Of a stretch of DNA of 35,735 nucleotides, positions 15,513-23,091 are shown piece after piece. The notes below the pieces were generated by a model. The model ran no database searches and was not told where the DNA came from. It saw only the letters and a list, made by a program, of their open reading frames with translations. A program made the translations under genes and the position numbers. Numbering within the stretch: position 1 is the stretch's first letter; each line of letters begins with the position of its first letter. The DNA comes from an uncultured Lachnospiraceae bacterium (GTDB lineage Bacteria > Bacillota > Clostridia > Lachnospirales > Lachnospiraceae): contig CAMXIK010000029.1 in the NCBI GenBank assembly GCA_947243855.1, positions 1 through 35,735 of the forward strand, given 5' to 3'.

Positions 15513-15541
15513 GACCTGCCAAAACATGGCAGGCCTTTTTG
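15513..15541 (+). terminator. Terminator after fic (possibly bidirectional)
   Basis: CCTGCCA (15515-15521) pairs with TGGCAGG (15527-15533), followed by CCTTTTTTG. On the other strand the same stem is followed by TCTTTTG, so it may also end the convergent small gene. Confidence 0.8.
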
Positions 15542-15558
15542 TGTTATCATATCTTTTT

Positions 15559-15702
15559 TTAGTCGTATAAAGACGCTCCAAATTTTACTTTTCTATAGAT
15601 TTTATATCCCAATGTCCCCACGAAGGAAACAAGAAGATAAAGCGTAGACAATCCGCCTGCGGCGCCTCCGACAATAATCAATAATAAAATTCCAATATTC
15701 AT
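15559..15702 (-). CDS. Small membrane protein (47 aa), unknown function
   Basis: The start chosen is the ATG at 15702 because AAAGGAGA lies at the proper distance upstream on the - strand; the longer frame to 15792 has no such site. The product starts MNIGILLLIIVGGAAGG, a hydrophobic glycine-rich helix that continues through LYLLVSFVGTLGY. It ends in a basic KIYRKVKFG segment, so it is one or two membrane helices with a positively charged cytoplasmic tail. It is convergent with fic. I do not recognise a family. A membrane peptide of the type I toxin kind cannot be excluded but has no specific support. Confidence 0.6.
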   Translation of the reverse strand: MNIGILLLIIVGGAAGGLSTLYLLVSFVGTLGYKIYRKVKFGASLYD

Positions 15703-15815
15703 TTTATGATAATCTCCTTTTTCACAATTTTGTCTGATGAAAACCGCACAGCAAAAAAACGGCGCGGTTTCTGTAGTGTCGTGCCTGAACAAACAGCTTT
15801 CCTAAAAATAGGGTG

Positions 15816-15847
15816 AAAAAGGAATCAGGATTTTTGGCCGTCCTGAT
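15816..15847 (-). terminator. Terminator of the secreted-protein gene, overlapping its stop codon
   Basis: On the - strand ATCAGGA (15847-15841) pairs with TCCTGAT (15830-15824) around a 10-base loop, followed by TCCTTTTTC. The stop codon of the 15825-16253 gene lies inside the 3' arm. Confidence 0.65.
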
Positions 15848-16253
15848 GATGAATATACTTTGTGATAGTAATGCCGCAAAGGCTGTGGACTGATCTGGTA
15901 AGACGGTGAAATTGTCCGCAGACGGCGGATAAGTTTGTGGAAGAATTACTGGAAATAAGCCCTGCGGCGGCATGTCTGACGGAGCGCGATAAGGGTCTGA
16001 TACGCTGGCTTCCGGCAGCGGAAAGAGTTTCCGTGCCCTCGGAGTCACGTGCGGACAGATTTTCCCGGAGGGGGAGGCGTTTGTCCAATGAGGTGAGGGT
16101 GGTTGACGATGCGCGGTTTACATAACAATTAGACTCGACGCAGACTAACCCGGTAACCTCCGAAGCGGAAGCCACGCCAGAAATCACGCTCCAGAAGAGC
16201 AGGATTAGTATGTAAATAAGACATAGTGATTTTTTATGGATTTTTTGCGTCAT
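15825..16253 (-). CDS. Hypothetical secreted protein (142 aa)
   Basis: The N terminus (MTQKIHKKS, then a hydrophobic core and ASA-S) is a good Sec signal peptide with cleavage near residue 30. The mature part is Ser/Arg-rich, contains four cysteines (in LVCVESNCYV, AVCGQF and LCGITI) and ends KYIHHQDGQKS. I recognise no domain. That it is a real gene is supported by AAAGGAAA before the ATG, a TTGCCT-N17-TATAAT promoter upstream and a terminator at its stop. Base composition is like that of the neighbours. A frameshifted or decaying gene remains possible, because the central region is low in hydrophobic residues. Confidence 0.55.
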   Translation of the reverse strand: MTQKIHKKSLCLIYILILLFWSVISGVASASEVTGLVCVESNCYVNRASSTTLTSLDKRLPLRENLSARDSEGTETLSAAGSQRIRPLSRSVRHAAAGLISSNSSTNLSAVCGQFHRLTRSVHSLCGITITKYIHHQDGQKS

Positions 16254-16288
16254 GGGTTTCCTTTGTCGTGACCAATAGAATCTTGATT

Positions 16289-16317
16289 ATTATAACAAAG
16301 TTTTTTGGGGGAGGCAA
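16289..16317 (-). promoter_or_regulatory. Promoter for the secreted-protein gene
   Basis: Read on the - strand: TTGCCT (16317-16312), a 17-bp spacer and a perfect TATAAT (16294-16289), about 36 bp upstream of the ATG at 16253. Confidence 0.7.
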
Positions 16318-16412
16318 TTTATATTGTAATTTTTTTGCCCTATTTGAAATGACGATGGTTTATCATAAAGTTTTAAGAAAGAACAGCTAATAATTCACGC
16401 GATAAGCTACAG

Positions 16413-16441
16413 TTTATAAAGCGCAAAAAATATGGTACGAT
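16413..16441 (+). promoter_or_regulatory. Possible promoter for a short leader/small RNA
   Basis: TTTATA (16413-16418), a 17-bp spacer ending in TGG and TACGAT (16436-16441). Each hexamer matches consensus at four of six bases, with an extended -10. Moderate quality only. Confidence 0.4.
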
Positions 16442-16446
16442 GGAAT

Positions 16447-16525
16447 CGTAAAAGGGGAACATGTGCACAAGAGTTTGTACATGGCAAAAGAAGCCGCAGA
16501 AAAATTCTACGGCTTCTTTTGTTTG
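16447..16525 (+). ncRNA. Candidate small RNA or attenuated leader ending in a terminator
   Basis: From the possible promoter to the terminator is about 75 bases. A hairpin forms from CATGTGCA (16460-16467) and TGTACATG (16476-16483). It is followed by a strong terminator: AAAAGAAGCCG (16486-16496) pairs with CGGCTTCTTTT (16510-16520), then GTTTG. A 37-codon frame (16461-16574) begins at the ATG in the first hairpin after AAAGGGG and has Cys as codons 2 and 6. It could be a leader peptide, but the spacing of its ribosome-binding site is short. The terminator is convincing, but the RNA itself is inferred. Confidence 0.45.
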
Positions 16526-16570
16526 TCTGCGGCATTTTCCAGATGAAGTTAAAAAAATTAAAATTATTTG

Positions 16571-16599
16571 TTGACAAACGAAAAACAGCGTGGTATTAT
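16571..16599 (+). promoter_or_regulatory. Strong promoter of the UroD-like/ABC operon
   Basis: A perfect TTGACA (16571-16576), a 17-bp spacer and TATTAT (16594-16599). Transcription would start near 16606, giving a leader of about 72 bases. Confidence 0.8.
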
Positions 16600-16608
16600 T
16601 CATGCAAG

Positions 16609-16648
16609 CTTATTTCATATTTAACCACTAGGAATAATATGAAATAAG
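16609..16648 (+). promoter_or_regulatory. 13-bp perfect inverted repeat at the operon start (operator or 5' hairpin)
   Basis: CTTATTTCATATT (16609-16621) and AATATGAAATAAG (16636-16648) flank 14 bases that contain CC-ACTA-GG. It begins about 3 bp after the expected transcription start. This is a good position for a repressor operator and would form a 5' hairpin in the RNA. Confidence 0.6.
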
Positions 16649-16677
16649 AAATCGCTGGAAAAGAAGGGAGCAGAAAG

Positions 16678-17688
16678 ATGAGACAGACTGGAACAATGAG
16701 CGATAAGAGACAACTGGTATTTGACGCATTTGACAACAAGAAAACAGAGAGGGTTCCGTTGGGCTTTTGGTTCCATTTTGCGCCGGACAATCTGTTTGCC
16801 AACAAGCCGGAGATCATTCGGAAAAATGTGGAGGGACATTTTCAATTCTATGATACGTTCAAACCGGATTTTGTAAAGCTGATGAGCGACGGCTATTTCC
16901 GCTATCCGAATCCCTCGCTTCAGAAGGTGGAGAAAGCGGACGATCTGTTACAGGCAAAAAGCGGTCTGGTGGACGATTGGATCGACGCGCAGACAGCGCT
17001 GGTAAAGGAGCTGACAGATCATTTCGGAAGCGAGGCGGCGTCCTTCTATAATATCTTTGCACCGGCCACGGTTCTCGGGTTTGTGCTGGAGGAATCGAAA
17101 AGCGGACTGATGCTCGCGGAACTGATTCAAAAGCACCCAGAAACGCTTGCCTATGCGCTGAATGTGATTAAGCAGGATCTGGCAAGGCTGGCTTTCAAGG
17201 TGATTACGGAAGGCGGGGCGGACGGCATTTACCTGAGTACGAAGAACATACAGGACAAGGCGGTCAGCAAGGAGCTTTATCACAAATATATTACGCCGAG
17301 CGAGCAGGGCGTGCTGAACGCAGCCAATGCGGTCAGCGACTACAACATTTTACATATCTGCGGTTATGAAGGAGCGAGAAACGACCTTTCCGTTTACAAG
17401 GACTACGAGGTAAAGGTGGTCAACTGGGCGGTGGTGGTAGAGCGGGTTTCGCTGAAAGAGGGGAAAAACCTGTTCGGCGGGCGCGCCGTGATCGGCGGCT
17501 TTGACAACACGACAAACGGCGTTCTTTACAAGGGAAGCAAAGAGGAAGTGGAGCGCGAGACAAGACGGCTTCTGGAAGAGGCGGGAACCACCGGCGTGAT
17601 TCTGGGCGCGGACTGCACGATTCCTTCCGACACACCCCTAGAGAGGCTGGAATGGGTGCGGAAAGCGGCTGAACGGTATGGAAAGTAA
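16678..17688 (+). CDS. UroD/MtaA-family zinc methyltransferase-like protein
   Basis: This 336-residue TIM-barrel protein belongs to the uroporphyrinogen decarboxylase superfamily. It starts after GAAGGGAG. The zinc motif of the methyltransferase branch (MtaA/MtbA/CmuA type) is visible as H-x-C, His226 and Cys228 in LHICGYEG, with the distal Cys313 in GADCTIPSDTP. HemE lacks this cysteine arrangement, so heme synthesis is unlikely. Known relatives move methyl groups between corrinoid proteins and thiols. No corrinoid protein is encoded nearby. It is followed by a four-gene amino-acid importer in the same direction, suggesting that the imported compound is its substrate or product. The substrate itself is not known. 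Confidence 0.85.
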   Translation: MRQTGTMSDKRQLVFDAFDNKKTERVPLGFWFHFAPDNLFANKPEIIRKNVEGHFQFYDTFKPDFVKLMSDGYFRYPNPSLQKVEKADDLLQAKSGLVDDWIDAQTALVKELTDHFGSEAASFYNIFAPATVLGFVLEESKSGLMLAELIQKHPETLAYALNVIKQDLARLAFKVITEGGADGIYLSTKNIQDKAVSKELYHKYITPSEQGVLNAANAVSDYNILHICGYEGARNDLSVYKDYEVKVVNWAVVVERVSLKEGKNLFGGRAVIGGFDNTTNGVLYKGSKEEVERETRRLLEEAGTTGVILGADCTIPSDTPLERLEWVRKAAERYGK

Positions 17689-17752
17689 AAATTGCACAAA
17701 CAGCATAATCACAGTGTAGAGAGTGGTTTACATAAAAAAGAGGAGAATGATT

Positions 17753-18727
17753 ATGAAAAAGAAAAATATATCGATAAATGTAGGAAAAGCAGGAAGAAAG
17801 GTTTTGGCGGTAAGCGTGATAGCGGCGCTGGGAATCGGCGCCACGGCTTGCGGGAATGCGGATTCCGCAGGCGGCGCGGCGATTCAGGCGCAGGCAAAGA
17901 ACGATGCGGATGGACAGCGGGCGTCCGATGACGAGGGCGCGCAGACGGCGGACGGGGTTACCAAAATTACGGTGGCGCACACGCAGGCGTACAAGCCTTA
18001 TGATTTCATCAATGAGAACGGCGAGTCCGACGGTTACGAGGTAGCGGTGCTAAAGGCGGTGGACGAACTGCTTCCCCAGTACGAGTTTGAGTATGTGGGT
18101 ACGACGGACGACGATCTGCTGATCGGGATAGAGTCGGGCAAATATGATGTGGGCACAAAGGGCGTCTGGTGGACGAAGGAGCGGTCTGAAAAGTTTATTT
18201 TCCCCAAACACTATATTGGTACCAGCATGATCGGCATTGCCATTCGCAGCGAAGATGCCGATCAGATTAAGGATTTGGAGTCCTTTGCGGCATACAGCGG
18301 CAATCTGGTGCCCATCGGCGCGCAGAACGCCCAGTATACGATCGTGGATAATTATAATAAGAAGCATCCGGAACAGCCGATCAAGTTGATTGCTGGCGAT
18401 CAGTTTGAAGCGGCGGACGCCTATCAGTGGGTATTGGAGGGCAGATACGATGCCTATATCAATATCAAAACCTCCTTTGACGCAAATGTGCTGGCGGAAG
18501 ACGGGGAGTACCATGACTTTGTAGACAAATTGACCTATATCGACTATGAGGGCATTCCCACATGGCCGCTGTTTGCCGGAGACAATCAGGCGCTGGCCGA
18601 CGCCTACGACGAGGCTTGGGAGAAGCTAGAGGCGGACGGTACGCTGGAAAAATTACAGTTGGAATACTTTGGCTACAATCTGTTTGATTATGTGCCAGAA
18701 GGGTATCAGATCGGCGACGATTTATAA
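17753..18727 (+). CDS. ABC transporter substrate-binding lipoprotein, polar amino acid family
   Basis: The ATG at 17753 follows AGGAGA; a longer frame to 17723 lacks such a site. The 324-residue product has a signal peptide ending in GATAC with Cys33, so it is probably a lipoprotein. After an Ala/Asp-rich linker, the family 3 solute-binding fold is evident. It opens with KITVAHTQAYKPYDFIN and YEVAVLKAVDE, continues with GKYDVGTKGVWWTKERSEKF, and closes with LEKLQLEYFG. It would bring a small amino-acid-like ligand to the two permeases downstream. The ligand cannot be told from sequence; cystine or methylated sulfur amino acids are plausible from the UroD-like neighbour. Confidence 0.88.
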   Translation: MKKKNISINVGKAGRKVLAVSVIAALGIGATACGNADSAGGAAIQAQAKNDADGQRASDDEGAQTADGVTKITVAHTQAYKPYDFINENGESDGYEVAVLKAVDELLPQYEFEYVGTTDDDLLIGIESGKYDVGTKGVWWTKERSEKFIFPKHYIGTSMIGIAIRSEDADQIKDLESFAAYSGNLVPIGAQNAQYTIVDNYNKKHPEQPIKLIAGDQFEAADAYQWVLEGRYDAYINIKTSFDANVLAEDGEYHDFVDKLTYIDYEGIPTWPLFAGDNQALADAYDEAWEKLEADGTLEKLQLEYFGYNLFDYVPEGYQIGDDL

Positions 18728-18760
18728 TCATCCAATCGCTGATAGAGGAGACGATGCGCT

Positions 18761-19477
18761 ATGCGACCATTTCATCCACAATACATTTTAGAGGCGTTAC
18801 CCCAATTGATTCTCTATCTGCCCGTAACTGCCGCGATTGTGATCGGCACGGTATTTTTCGGCAGTCTGCTTGGAATCCTCCTTGCGGCGGGCAGAATCAG
18901 ACGGGGCAGAGTGGGACGGGCTTTTGCAAATTTGTATATTTATGTGATACGCTGTGTGCCCTCGATTGTCTTACTGTTCTTGGTTTATTACGGACTGCCG
19001 GAATTTTTAAATGTGTTCGGCGTCAATATCAATGACGCGGGCAAAGGATTTTTTGTCATTACCACGTTTTCGCTTTTGTTTTCCGCTTCCATGGCGGAGG
19101 TTTTCCGCTCCGCCTACGAGGCGGTGGACAGGGGACAGAGGGAGGCGGCGGTCAGCATCGGTTTGACGGAGTTTCAGGCGTTTTACCGGATTGTCCTGCC
19201 GCAGTGCGTCAGGGTGGCGATTCCAAACTTTACCAATGCCTTGGTAAATCTCATGAAGGAAGGATCGTTGGCTTATACCATAGGACTGATCGACATTATG
19301 GGGAAGGGACAGTTACTGATCGGGCAAAATCACGGCTCTTACAGTCTGGAAATTTATCTGGCCTTGTTTTTTCTGTACTGGGGACTGACCCTCATGGTGG
19401 AAAAGGGCGCGGGAATATGGGAACGGCATTTGACGCCGACAAAACAGGAGAGAGGAGGCGTTAGAAAATGCAATTAG
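18761..19477 (+). CDS. Amino acid ABC transporter permease 1
   Basis: This 238-residue HisM/GlnP-type permease has about five helices. The family signatures are IRCVPSIVLLFLVYYG near residue 65 and the EAA loop REAAVSIGLTEFQAFYRIVLPQ, which contacts the ATPase. GAGGAG lies before the ATG at 18761; another ATG 7 bp earlier is in a different frame. The gene overlaps the second permease by 10 bp. The two permeases probably form a heterodimer. Confidence 0.93.
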   Translation: MRPFHPQYILEALPQLILYLPVTAAIVIGTVFFGSLLGILLAAGRIRRGRVGRAFANLYIYVIRCVPSIVLLFLVYYGLPEFLNVFGVNINDAGKGFFVITTFSLLFSASMAEVFRSAYEAVDRGQREAAVSIGLTEFQAFYRIVLPQCVRVAIPNFTNALVNLMKEGSLAYTIGLIDIMGKGQLLIGQNHGSYSLEIYLALFFLYWGLTLMVEKGAGIWERHLTPTKQERGGVRKCN

Positions 19478-20181
19478 ATACACAGTTTATGCTGACAACG
19501 TTTTTGCATGTTTTACAGGGCATACCCGTGACGCTTACGATCGTGATGGTGACGCTTCTGGTCTCTGCGCCGCTCGGCTTTTTGATGGCGGTATCGAAAT
19601 CGGGGGAAGGTAAGATCGGACGGAGGATCATTGCAGGCTATGTATCGCTGATCCGCGGAACGCCGGTGGTACTGCAAATCCTTTTCCTATACAGTCTTCT
19701 GCCAACCGCGCTCAATTATTGGATCAAAGAGGTATTAGGACTGTCGTACAATATTTTTACGCTGAATCCGATTTTCTACGCCTATGTGGTATTTATTTTA
19801 AACACCACGGCCGTGCTTTCGGAGGTGTTTCGGTCGGCGCTTTCCACCGTCAACAAAGGCCAGTTGGAGGCGGCGCTTTCGATTGGGATGAGCGCGCCGC
19901 AGGCTTATGTGAGGATTATCATTCCGCAGGCGCTTGTGTCGGCGCTTCCAAATCTCTGTAACACCACAGTTAATCTTTTGAAGAGCACGTCTCTTGCCTT
20001 TATGATGACGGTGAAGGACATTACGGCTATCGCCAAAATCGACGCTTCCTTCGGCTACAATTATCTGGAAGCTTATCTGGTGATCTTTGCGGTATATATT
20101 TTCCTGTGCAGCGCGGTGCAGGGGGTATTTCATCTGACGGAGCGCGGCGCGGCGGCCTATAAGAAGCCGGCCGTGTCCTGA
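19468..20181 (+). CDS. Amino acid ABC transporter permease 2
   Basis: This 237-residue permease is paralogous to the preceding one. Signatures are LIRGTPVVLQILFLYSLLP and the EAA loop LEAALSIGMSAPQAYVRIIIPQ. GAGAGGAGG precedes the ATG inside the end of the first permease gene. It ends 48 bp before the ATPase start. Confidence 0.93.
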   Translation: MQLDTQFMLTTFLHVLQGIPVTLTIVMVTLLVSAPLGFLMAVSKSGEGKIGRRIIAGYVSLIRGTPVVLQILFLYSLLPTALNYWIKEVLGLSYNIFTLNPIFYAYVVFILNTTAVLSEVFRSALSTVNKGQLEAALSIGMSAPQAYVRIIIPQALVSALPNLCNTTVNLLKSTSLAFMMTVKDITAIAKIDASFGYNYLEAYLVIFAVYIFLCSAVQGVFHLTERGAAAYKKPAVS

Positions 20182-20229
20182 GAAAAAGAGAAAACAAGCC
20201 GTCTTTTGGGCGGCGGAAGGGAGAAGGAC

Positions 20230-20982
20230 ATGTTACAGGTAAAAAACGTGCAAAAAGCCTTCGGGGAAAATCTGGTGCTTCGGGGCGTCGATATAGAAGT
20301 AAAAAAAGGCGATATCGTGGTGATTCTCGGCCCTAGCGGTTCGGGAAAGACAACGCTTTTACGGTGTCTGAATTTTCTTGAACGGGCGGACGGCGGCAGC
20401 ATGGATTTTGACGAGATTCATACGGAATTAAAAGGCGCTTCCAAGGCGGTTGTTTCCAAGGTAAGAAAAAAGACGGCCTTTGTCTTTCAGAATTATAATC
20501 TGTTTCAAAATAAGACGGCGCTGCAAAATGTGATGGAGGGATTGACTGTGGCAAGAAAGACGCCGAAGGAGGAGGCTCTTGCGCGGGCAAAGGCCGCCCT
20601 TGATAAGGTGGGGCTTTCGGAGCGGTATGATTACTATCCGTCCCAGTTGTCCGGCGGGCAGCAGCAAAGGGTCGGCATTGCCAGAGCCATCGCCGTTAAT
20701 CCGGACGTACTGCTTTTCGACGAGCCAACCTCCGCGCTTGACCCGGAGCTGATCGGGGAGGTGCTTGCGGTGATGAAGAAGCTGGCGAAGGAGGGGGCCA
20801 CGATGATTGTCGTCACCCATGAAATGACCTTTGCACAGGAGGTCGCGAGCAAGGTGATTTTTATGGACGGCGGCGTGGTAGTGGAGCAGGGCAGCGCAGA
20901 GCAGATTTTCACAAAACCCAAAGAGGAGCGGACGATCCAGTTTCTTCGGCGTGTGCTGAGGGATTACGACTACATCATCTAG
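20230..20982 (+). CDS. Amino acid ABC transporter ATPase
   Basis: This 250-residue GlnQ-type ATPase has Walker [10 protein letters not shown] (34-42), Q-loop FQNYNLF, signature LSGGQQQR, Walker [13 protein letters not shown] and the switch histidine in VVTHEM. The ATG at 20230 follows GGGAGAAGG; the frame can be extended to a TTG at 20206, but without homology. It completes the importer with the binding protein and two permeases upstream. Confidence 0.95.
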   Translation: MLQVKNVQKAFGENLVLRGVDIEVKKGDIVVILGPSGSGKTTLLRCLNFLERADGGSMDFDEIHTELKGASKAVVSKVRKKTAFVFQNYNLFQNKTALQNVMEGLTVARKTPKEEALARAKAALDKVGLSERYDYYPSQLSGGQQQRVGIARAIAVNPDVLLFDEPTSALDPELIGEVLAVMKKLAKEGATMIVVTHEMTFAQEVASKVIFMDGGVVVEQGSAEQIFTKPKEERTIQFLRRVLRDYDYII

Positions 20983-21016
20983 GAAGAAATTTCCAACAAA
21001 AATTCAAAAGTTTTAC

Positions 21017-21045
21017 TGTACATTTCCGTGGCCACATGATATAGT
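21017..21045 (+). promoter_or_regulatory. Possible promoter of the lysozyme gene with flanking GTTAC repeats
   Basis: TGTACA (21017-21022), a 17-bp spacer and TATAGT (21040-21045). Just downstream, GTGTTAC (21044-21050) and GTAACAC (21077-21083) form an inverted pair with more GTTAC/GTAAT copies around it, a possible regulator site. The leader to the ATG at 21161 is about 110 bases. Confidence 0.4.
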
Positions 21046-21160
21046 GTTACAAGACGGTTACATAATATGACAAAATGTAACACATTTGTAATAAAAGTGT
21101 TGCGATGAAAGGTCATGTTGGAGGCTGTCTTAACGAAGGAAAAAGGAACGGAAGGTACAA

Positions 21161-22534
21161 ATGATAAAACAAAAAAGAGCATTGTTACATAGATTGAACA
21201 AAGGAATGAAGCAGATTACCGCGCTGTGTCTTGCGGGGGTGCTGGCATTTGTGCCGGGGCTTCGCGTGGAGGCGGTGGGAGCCGGCAGCTCGATTGCCAG
21301 AGGCATCGACGTTTCCAAACATAATCTGGGTATCGATTGGAGTCAGGTTCCTTCTTCCGGAGTATCGTTTGTGTTCGTGAAGGCCGGCAGCACCAACTCG
21401 GGTGTCGATCCTTATTTTGACGTCAACATGCGCGGCGCCAATGCGGCGGGTCTGCGGACAGGCGTATATCTTTATTCCTATGCGAATAGTGTAGAAGAGG
21501 CAAAAAACGAGGCGAATCAGTTGGTACAGTGGATCAGCAATTACACGGTCAGCTATCCGGTGGTTTACGATGTGGAAGCGCCCAATCACAAGAATATGTC
21601 TCAGGCGCAGTTACAGGAGATGATTAACGCCTTTTGTTCTATCATTGAGGCGAACGGCTATTATCCGGTGGTGTATTCCAGCAGGAATATGTTCCGCGAT
21701 AAGATCGGAAACATCGGTTACGATAAGTGGGTGGCCCAGTACGCGGATTCCCTTGAATATAATGGAGGCGCTGCTTTCTGGCAGCATACTTCCCACGGCA
21801 GTGTGCCCGGAATCCCTACCAGAGTGGATATGAATTACCAGTTTAAGGATTATTCTTCCGTGATCGTGGCGGATGGTTTTGCTTCCCGTGGGGACCAGAC
21901 GGTGTTCTATGCGGGGTATCGGATGCAGAGAAACGGCTGGGTAAACTGGGACAACAATAAATATCATCTGGATGAAAGCGGTTTTGTACAGAAGGGCAGT
22001 TGGTTTGAGGACGAAACCGGAAGATATTTTTTGGCTACACAGGACGGGCACGCCCTGCGGGATGCCGTGACAATCGAGGGACAAGATTACTACTTTGATG
22101 AGAATGCGGTGATGCAGAGGGGCCTGATTACCAGACCGGACGGAAACCTATATTATTACGATCCTGCGACGGGCGCTTTGCAGAGAAACGTGACCGTAGC
22201 TGTGGACGGTGTGAACTACACGGTAGACGGAAACGGCGTGGCGACAGAGGAAATACCTGTTTCGGATCAATATGACAATGCCGCCTTTAACGCTGCGTAT
22301 TATGCAAGGAATAACCCGGATGTCTACGCATCCTGCGGCAGCGAGGCAAAGGCGCTGTACGATCATTTTATGAATACTGGCATCAAGGAGGGCAGACAGT
22401 CCTCAGAGCAGTTTAGTATTAATGCGTATAAAGAGAACAACCCCGATTTGGTAGAAGCTTTCGGTGATGATTTGATGAAGTATTACGAGCATTACATTAA
22501 CAGCGGGGTGAACGAGGGCCGCGTGTCTAAATAA
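21161..22534 (+). CDS. Secreted GH25 lysozyme with cell-wall-binding and tandem C-terminal repeats
   Basis: This 457-residue muramidase hydrolyses peptidoglycan. After a signal peptide (residues 1-38), the GH25 domain spans about 45-240. It has ARGIDVSKHN (Asp50) and VVYDVEAP (Asp137, Glu139) as catalytic carboxylates, and FWQHTSHG near its end. Residues about 250-370 hold aromatic/glycine-rich repeats of the choline/glucan-binding type (NGWVNWDNNKYHLDESG, QDYYFDENAV, GNLYYYDPATG). Two 45-residue repeats at the C terminus each carry AYY/AYKENNPD..., a helix and G-x-x-EGR (NTGIKEGR, NSGVNEGR). GGAACGGAAGG precedes the ATG. A terminator follows, so it is probably a single-gene unit. Role: wall turnover or competition. 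Confidence 0.95.
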   Translation: MIKQKRALLHRLNKGMKQITALCLAGVLAFVPGLRVEAVGAGSSIARGIDVSKHNLGIDWSQVPSSGVSFVFVKAGSTNSGVDPYFDVNMRGANAAGLRTGVYLYSYANSVEEAKNEANQLVQWISNYTVSYPVVYDVEAPNHKNMSQAQLQEMINAFCSIIEANGYYPVVYSSRNMFRDKIGNIGYDKWVAQYADSLEYNGGAAFWQHTSHGSVPGIPTRVDMNYQFKDYSSVIVADGFASRGDQTVFYAGYRMQRNGWVNWDNNKYHLDESGFVQKGSWFEDETGRYFLATQDGHALRDAVTIEGQDYYFDENAVMQRGLITRPDGNLYYYDPATGALQRNVTVAVDGVNYTVDGNGVATEEIPVSDQYDNAAFNAAYYARNNPDVYASCGSEAKALYDHFMNTGIKEGRQSSEQFSINAYKENNPDLVEAFGDDLMKYYEHYINSGVNEGRVSK

Positions 22535-22579
22535 GGCCCAGTGTTCAAATGAAACGAAAACAGATATGACAGCAGGCAG

Positions 22580-22615
22580 CAGGGCCGCTTCGATTGAGGA
22601 AGCGGCTCTGTTTTT
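22580..22615 (+). terminator. Terminator after the lysozyme gene
   Basis: CAGGGCCGCTTC (22580-22591) pairs with GAAGCGGCTCTG (22599-22610) with one G-T pair, followed by TTTTT. Confidence 0.9.
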
Positions 22616-22629
22616 GCATAAAAAATCTC

Positions 22630-22658
22630 TTTCAAATATTCTTGTCATGGTATATAAT
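22630..22658 (+). promoter_or_regulatory. Promoter for the zf-HC2/polA operon
   Basis: TTTCAA (22630-22635), a 17-bp spacer and a perfect TATAAT (22653-22658), about 50 bp before the ATG at 22712. Confidence 0.65.
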
Positions 22659-22711
22659 AAAATCTGTATGGGCGCGTGGGAGCGCGGCCTGTCGGAAAGG
22701 CGTGGCGGGTA

Positions 22712-23032
22712 ATGAACTGTAAAGAGGCAGAGAAGAAAATACCGGCCTTCCTGAACGATGATTTGGATGGAAGGGGCCTTGCGGAGTTTGTGGAACATAT
22801 AGAAGACTGTCCGGAATGTATGGAGGAATTGTCCATTCAGTTTTTGGTGGCGGAAGGTATGGAACAGCTTGAGCAGGGTAATAATTTTAATCTGCAGGAA
22901 GCGCTTACGTCGAAGCTTGAAAATGCGGATGACAGGATTCGCCTTAACCGTGCTCTGCGGCATATTCTTCTGCTGCTGGAGGCTGCCGTGGCGGCGGCGA
23001 TTATCGCCGCGTTGATCATCGTATCTATATGA
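22712..23032 (+). CDS. Small zf-HC2 anti-sigma-like membrane protein
   Basis: This 106-residue protein begins MNCKEAEKKIPAFLNDDLDG, the usual opening of putative zinc-finger (zf-HC2) anti-sigma domains. Zinc ligands are Cys3, His29, Cys33 and Cys36 (HIEDCPEC). One C-terminal helix (about 84-106) anchors it. GGAAAGG lies 11 bp before the chosen ATG; the frame runs further upstream without support. No sigma factor gene is adjacent, unlike typical sigma/anti-sigma pairs. It is 59 bp upstream of polA and probably cotranscribed. Its function is not known. Confidence 0.8.
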   Translation: MNCKEAEKKIPAFLNDDLDGRGLAEFVEHIEDCPECMEELSIQFLVAEGMEQLEQGNNFNLQEALTSKLENADDRIRLNRALRHILLLLEAAVAAAIIAALIIVSI

Positions 23033-23091
23033 TCAGCGCAGGATAAAAGTATGTTAGAGCGTGCAGGACAGACAGAAAGGTTTAGGGATAT

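Noticed and set aside
16481..16546. 21-residue frame beginning MAKEAAEKFYG, reminiscent of Nif11-like leader peptides
   Set aside because: It lies inside the terminator hairpin, has no ribosome-binding site and is too short; the likeness covers only a few residues.
16254..16677. Known riboswitch in the 424-base gap
   Set aside because: The hairpins and promoters found account for the structure; I could not match any established riboswitch core.
16678..17688. Heme biosynthesis HemE
   Set aside because: The H-x-C plus distal Cys zinc pattern and the importer context fit the methyltransferase branch; no heme genes are nearby.
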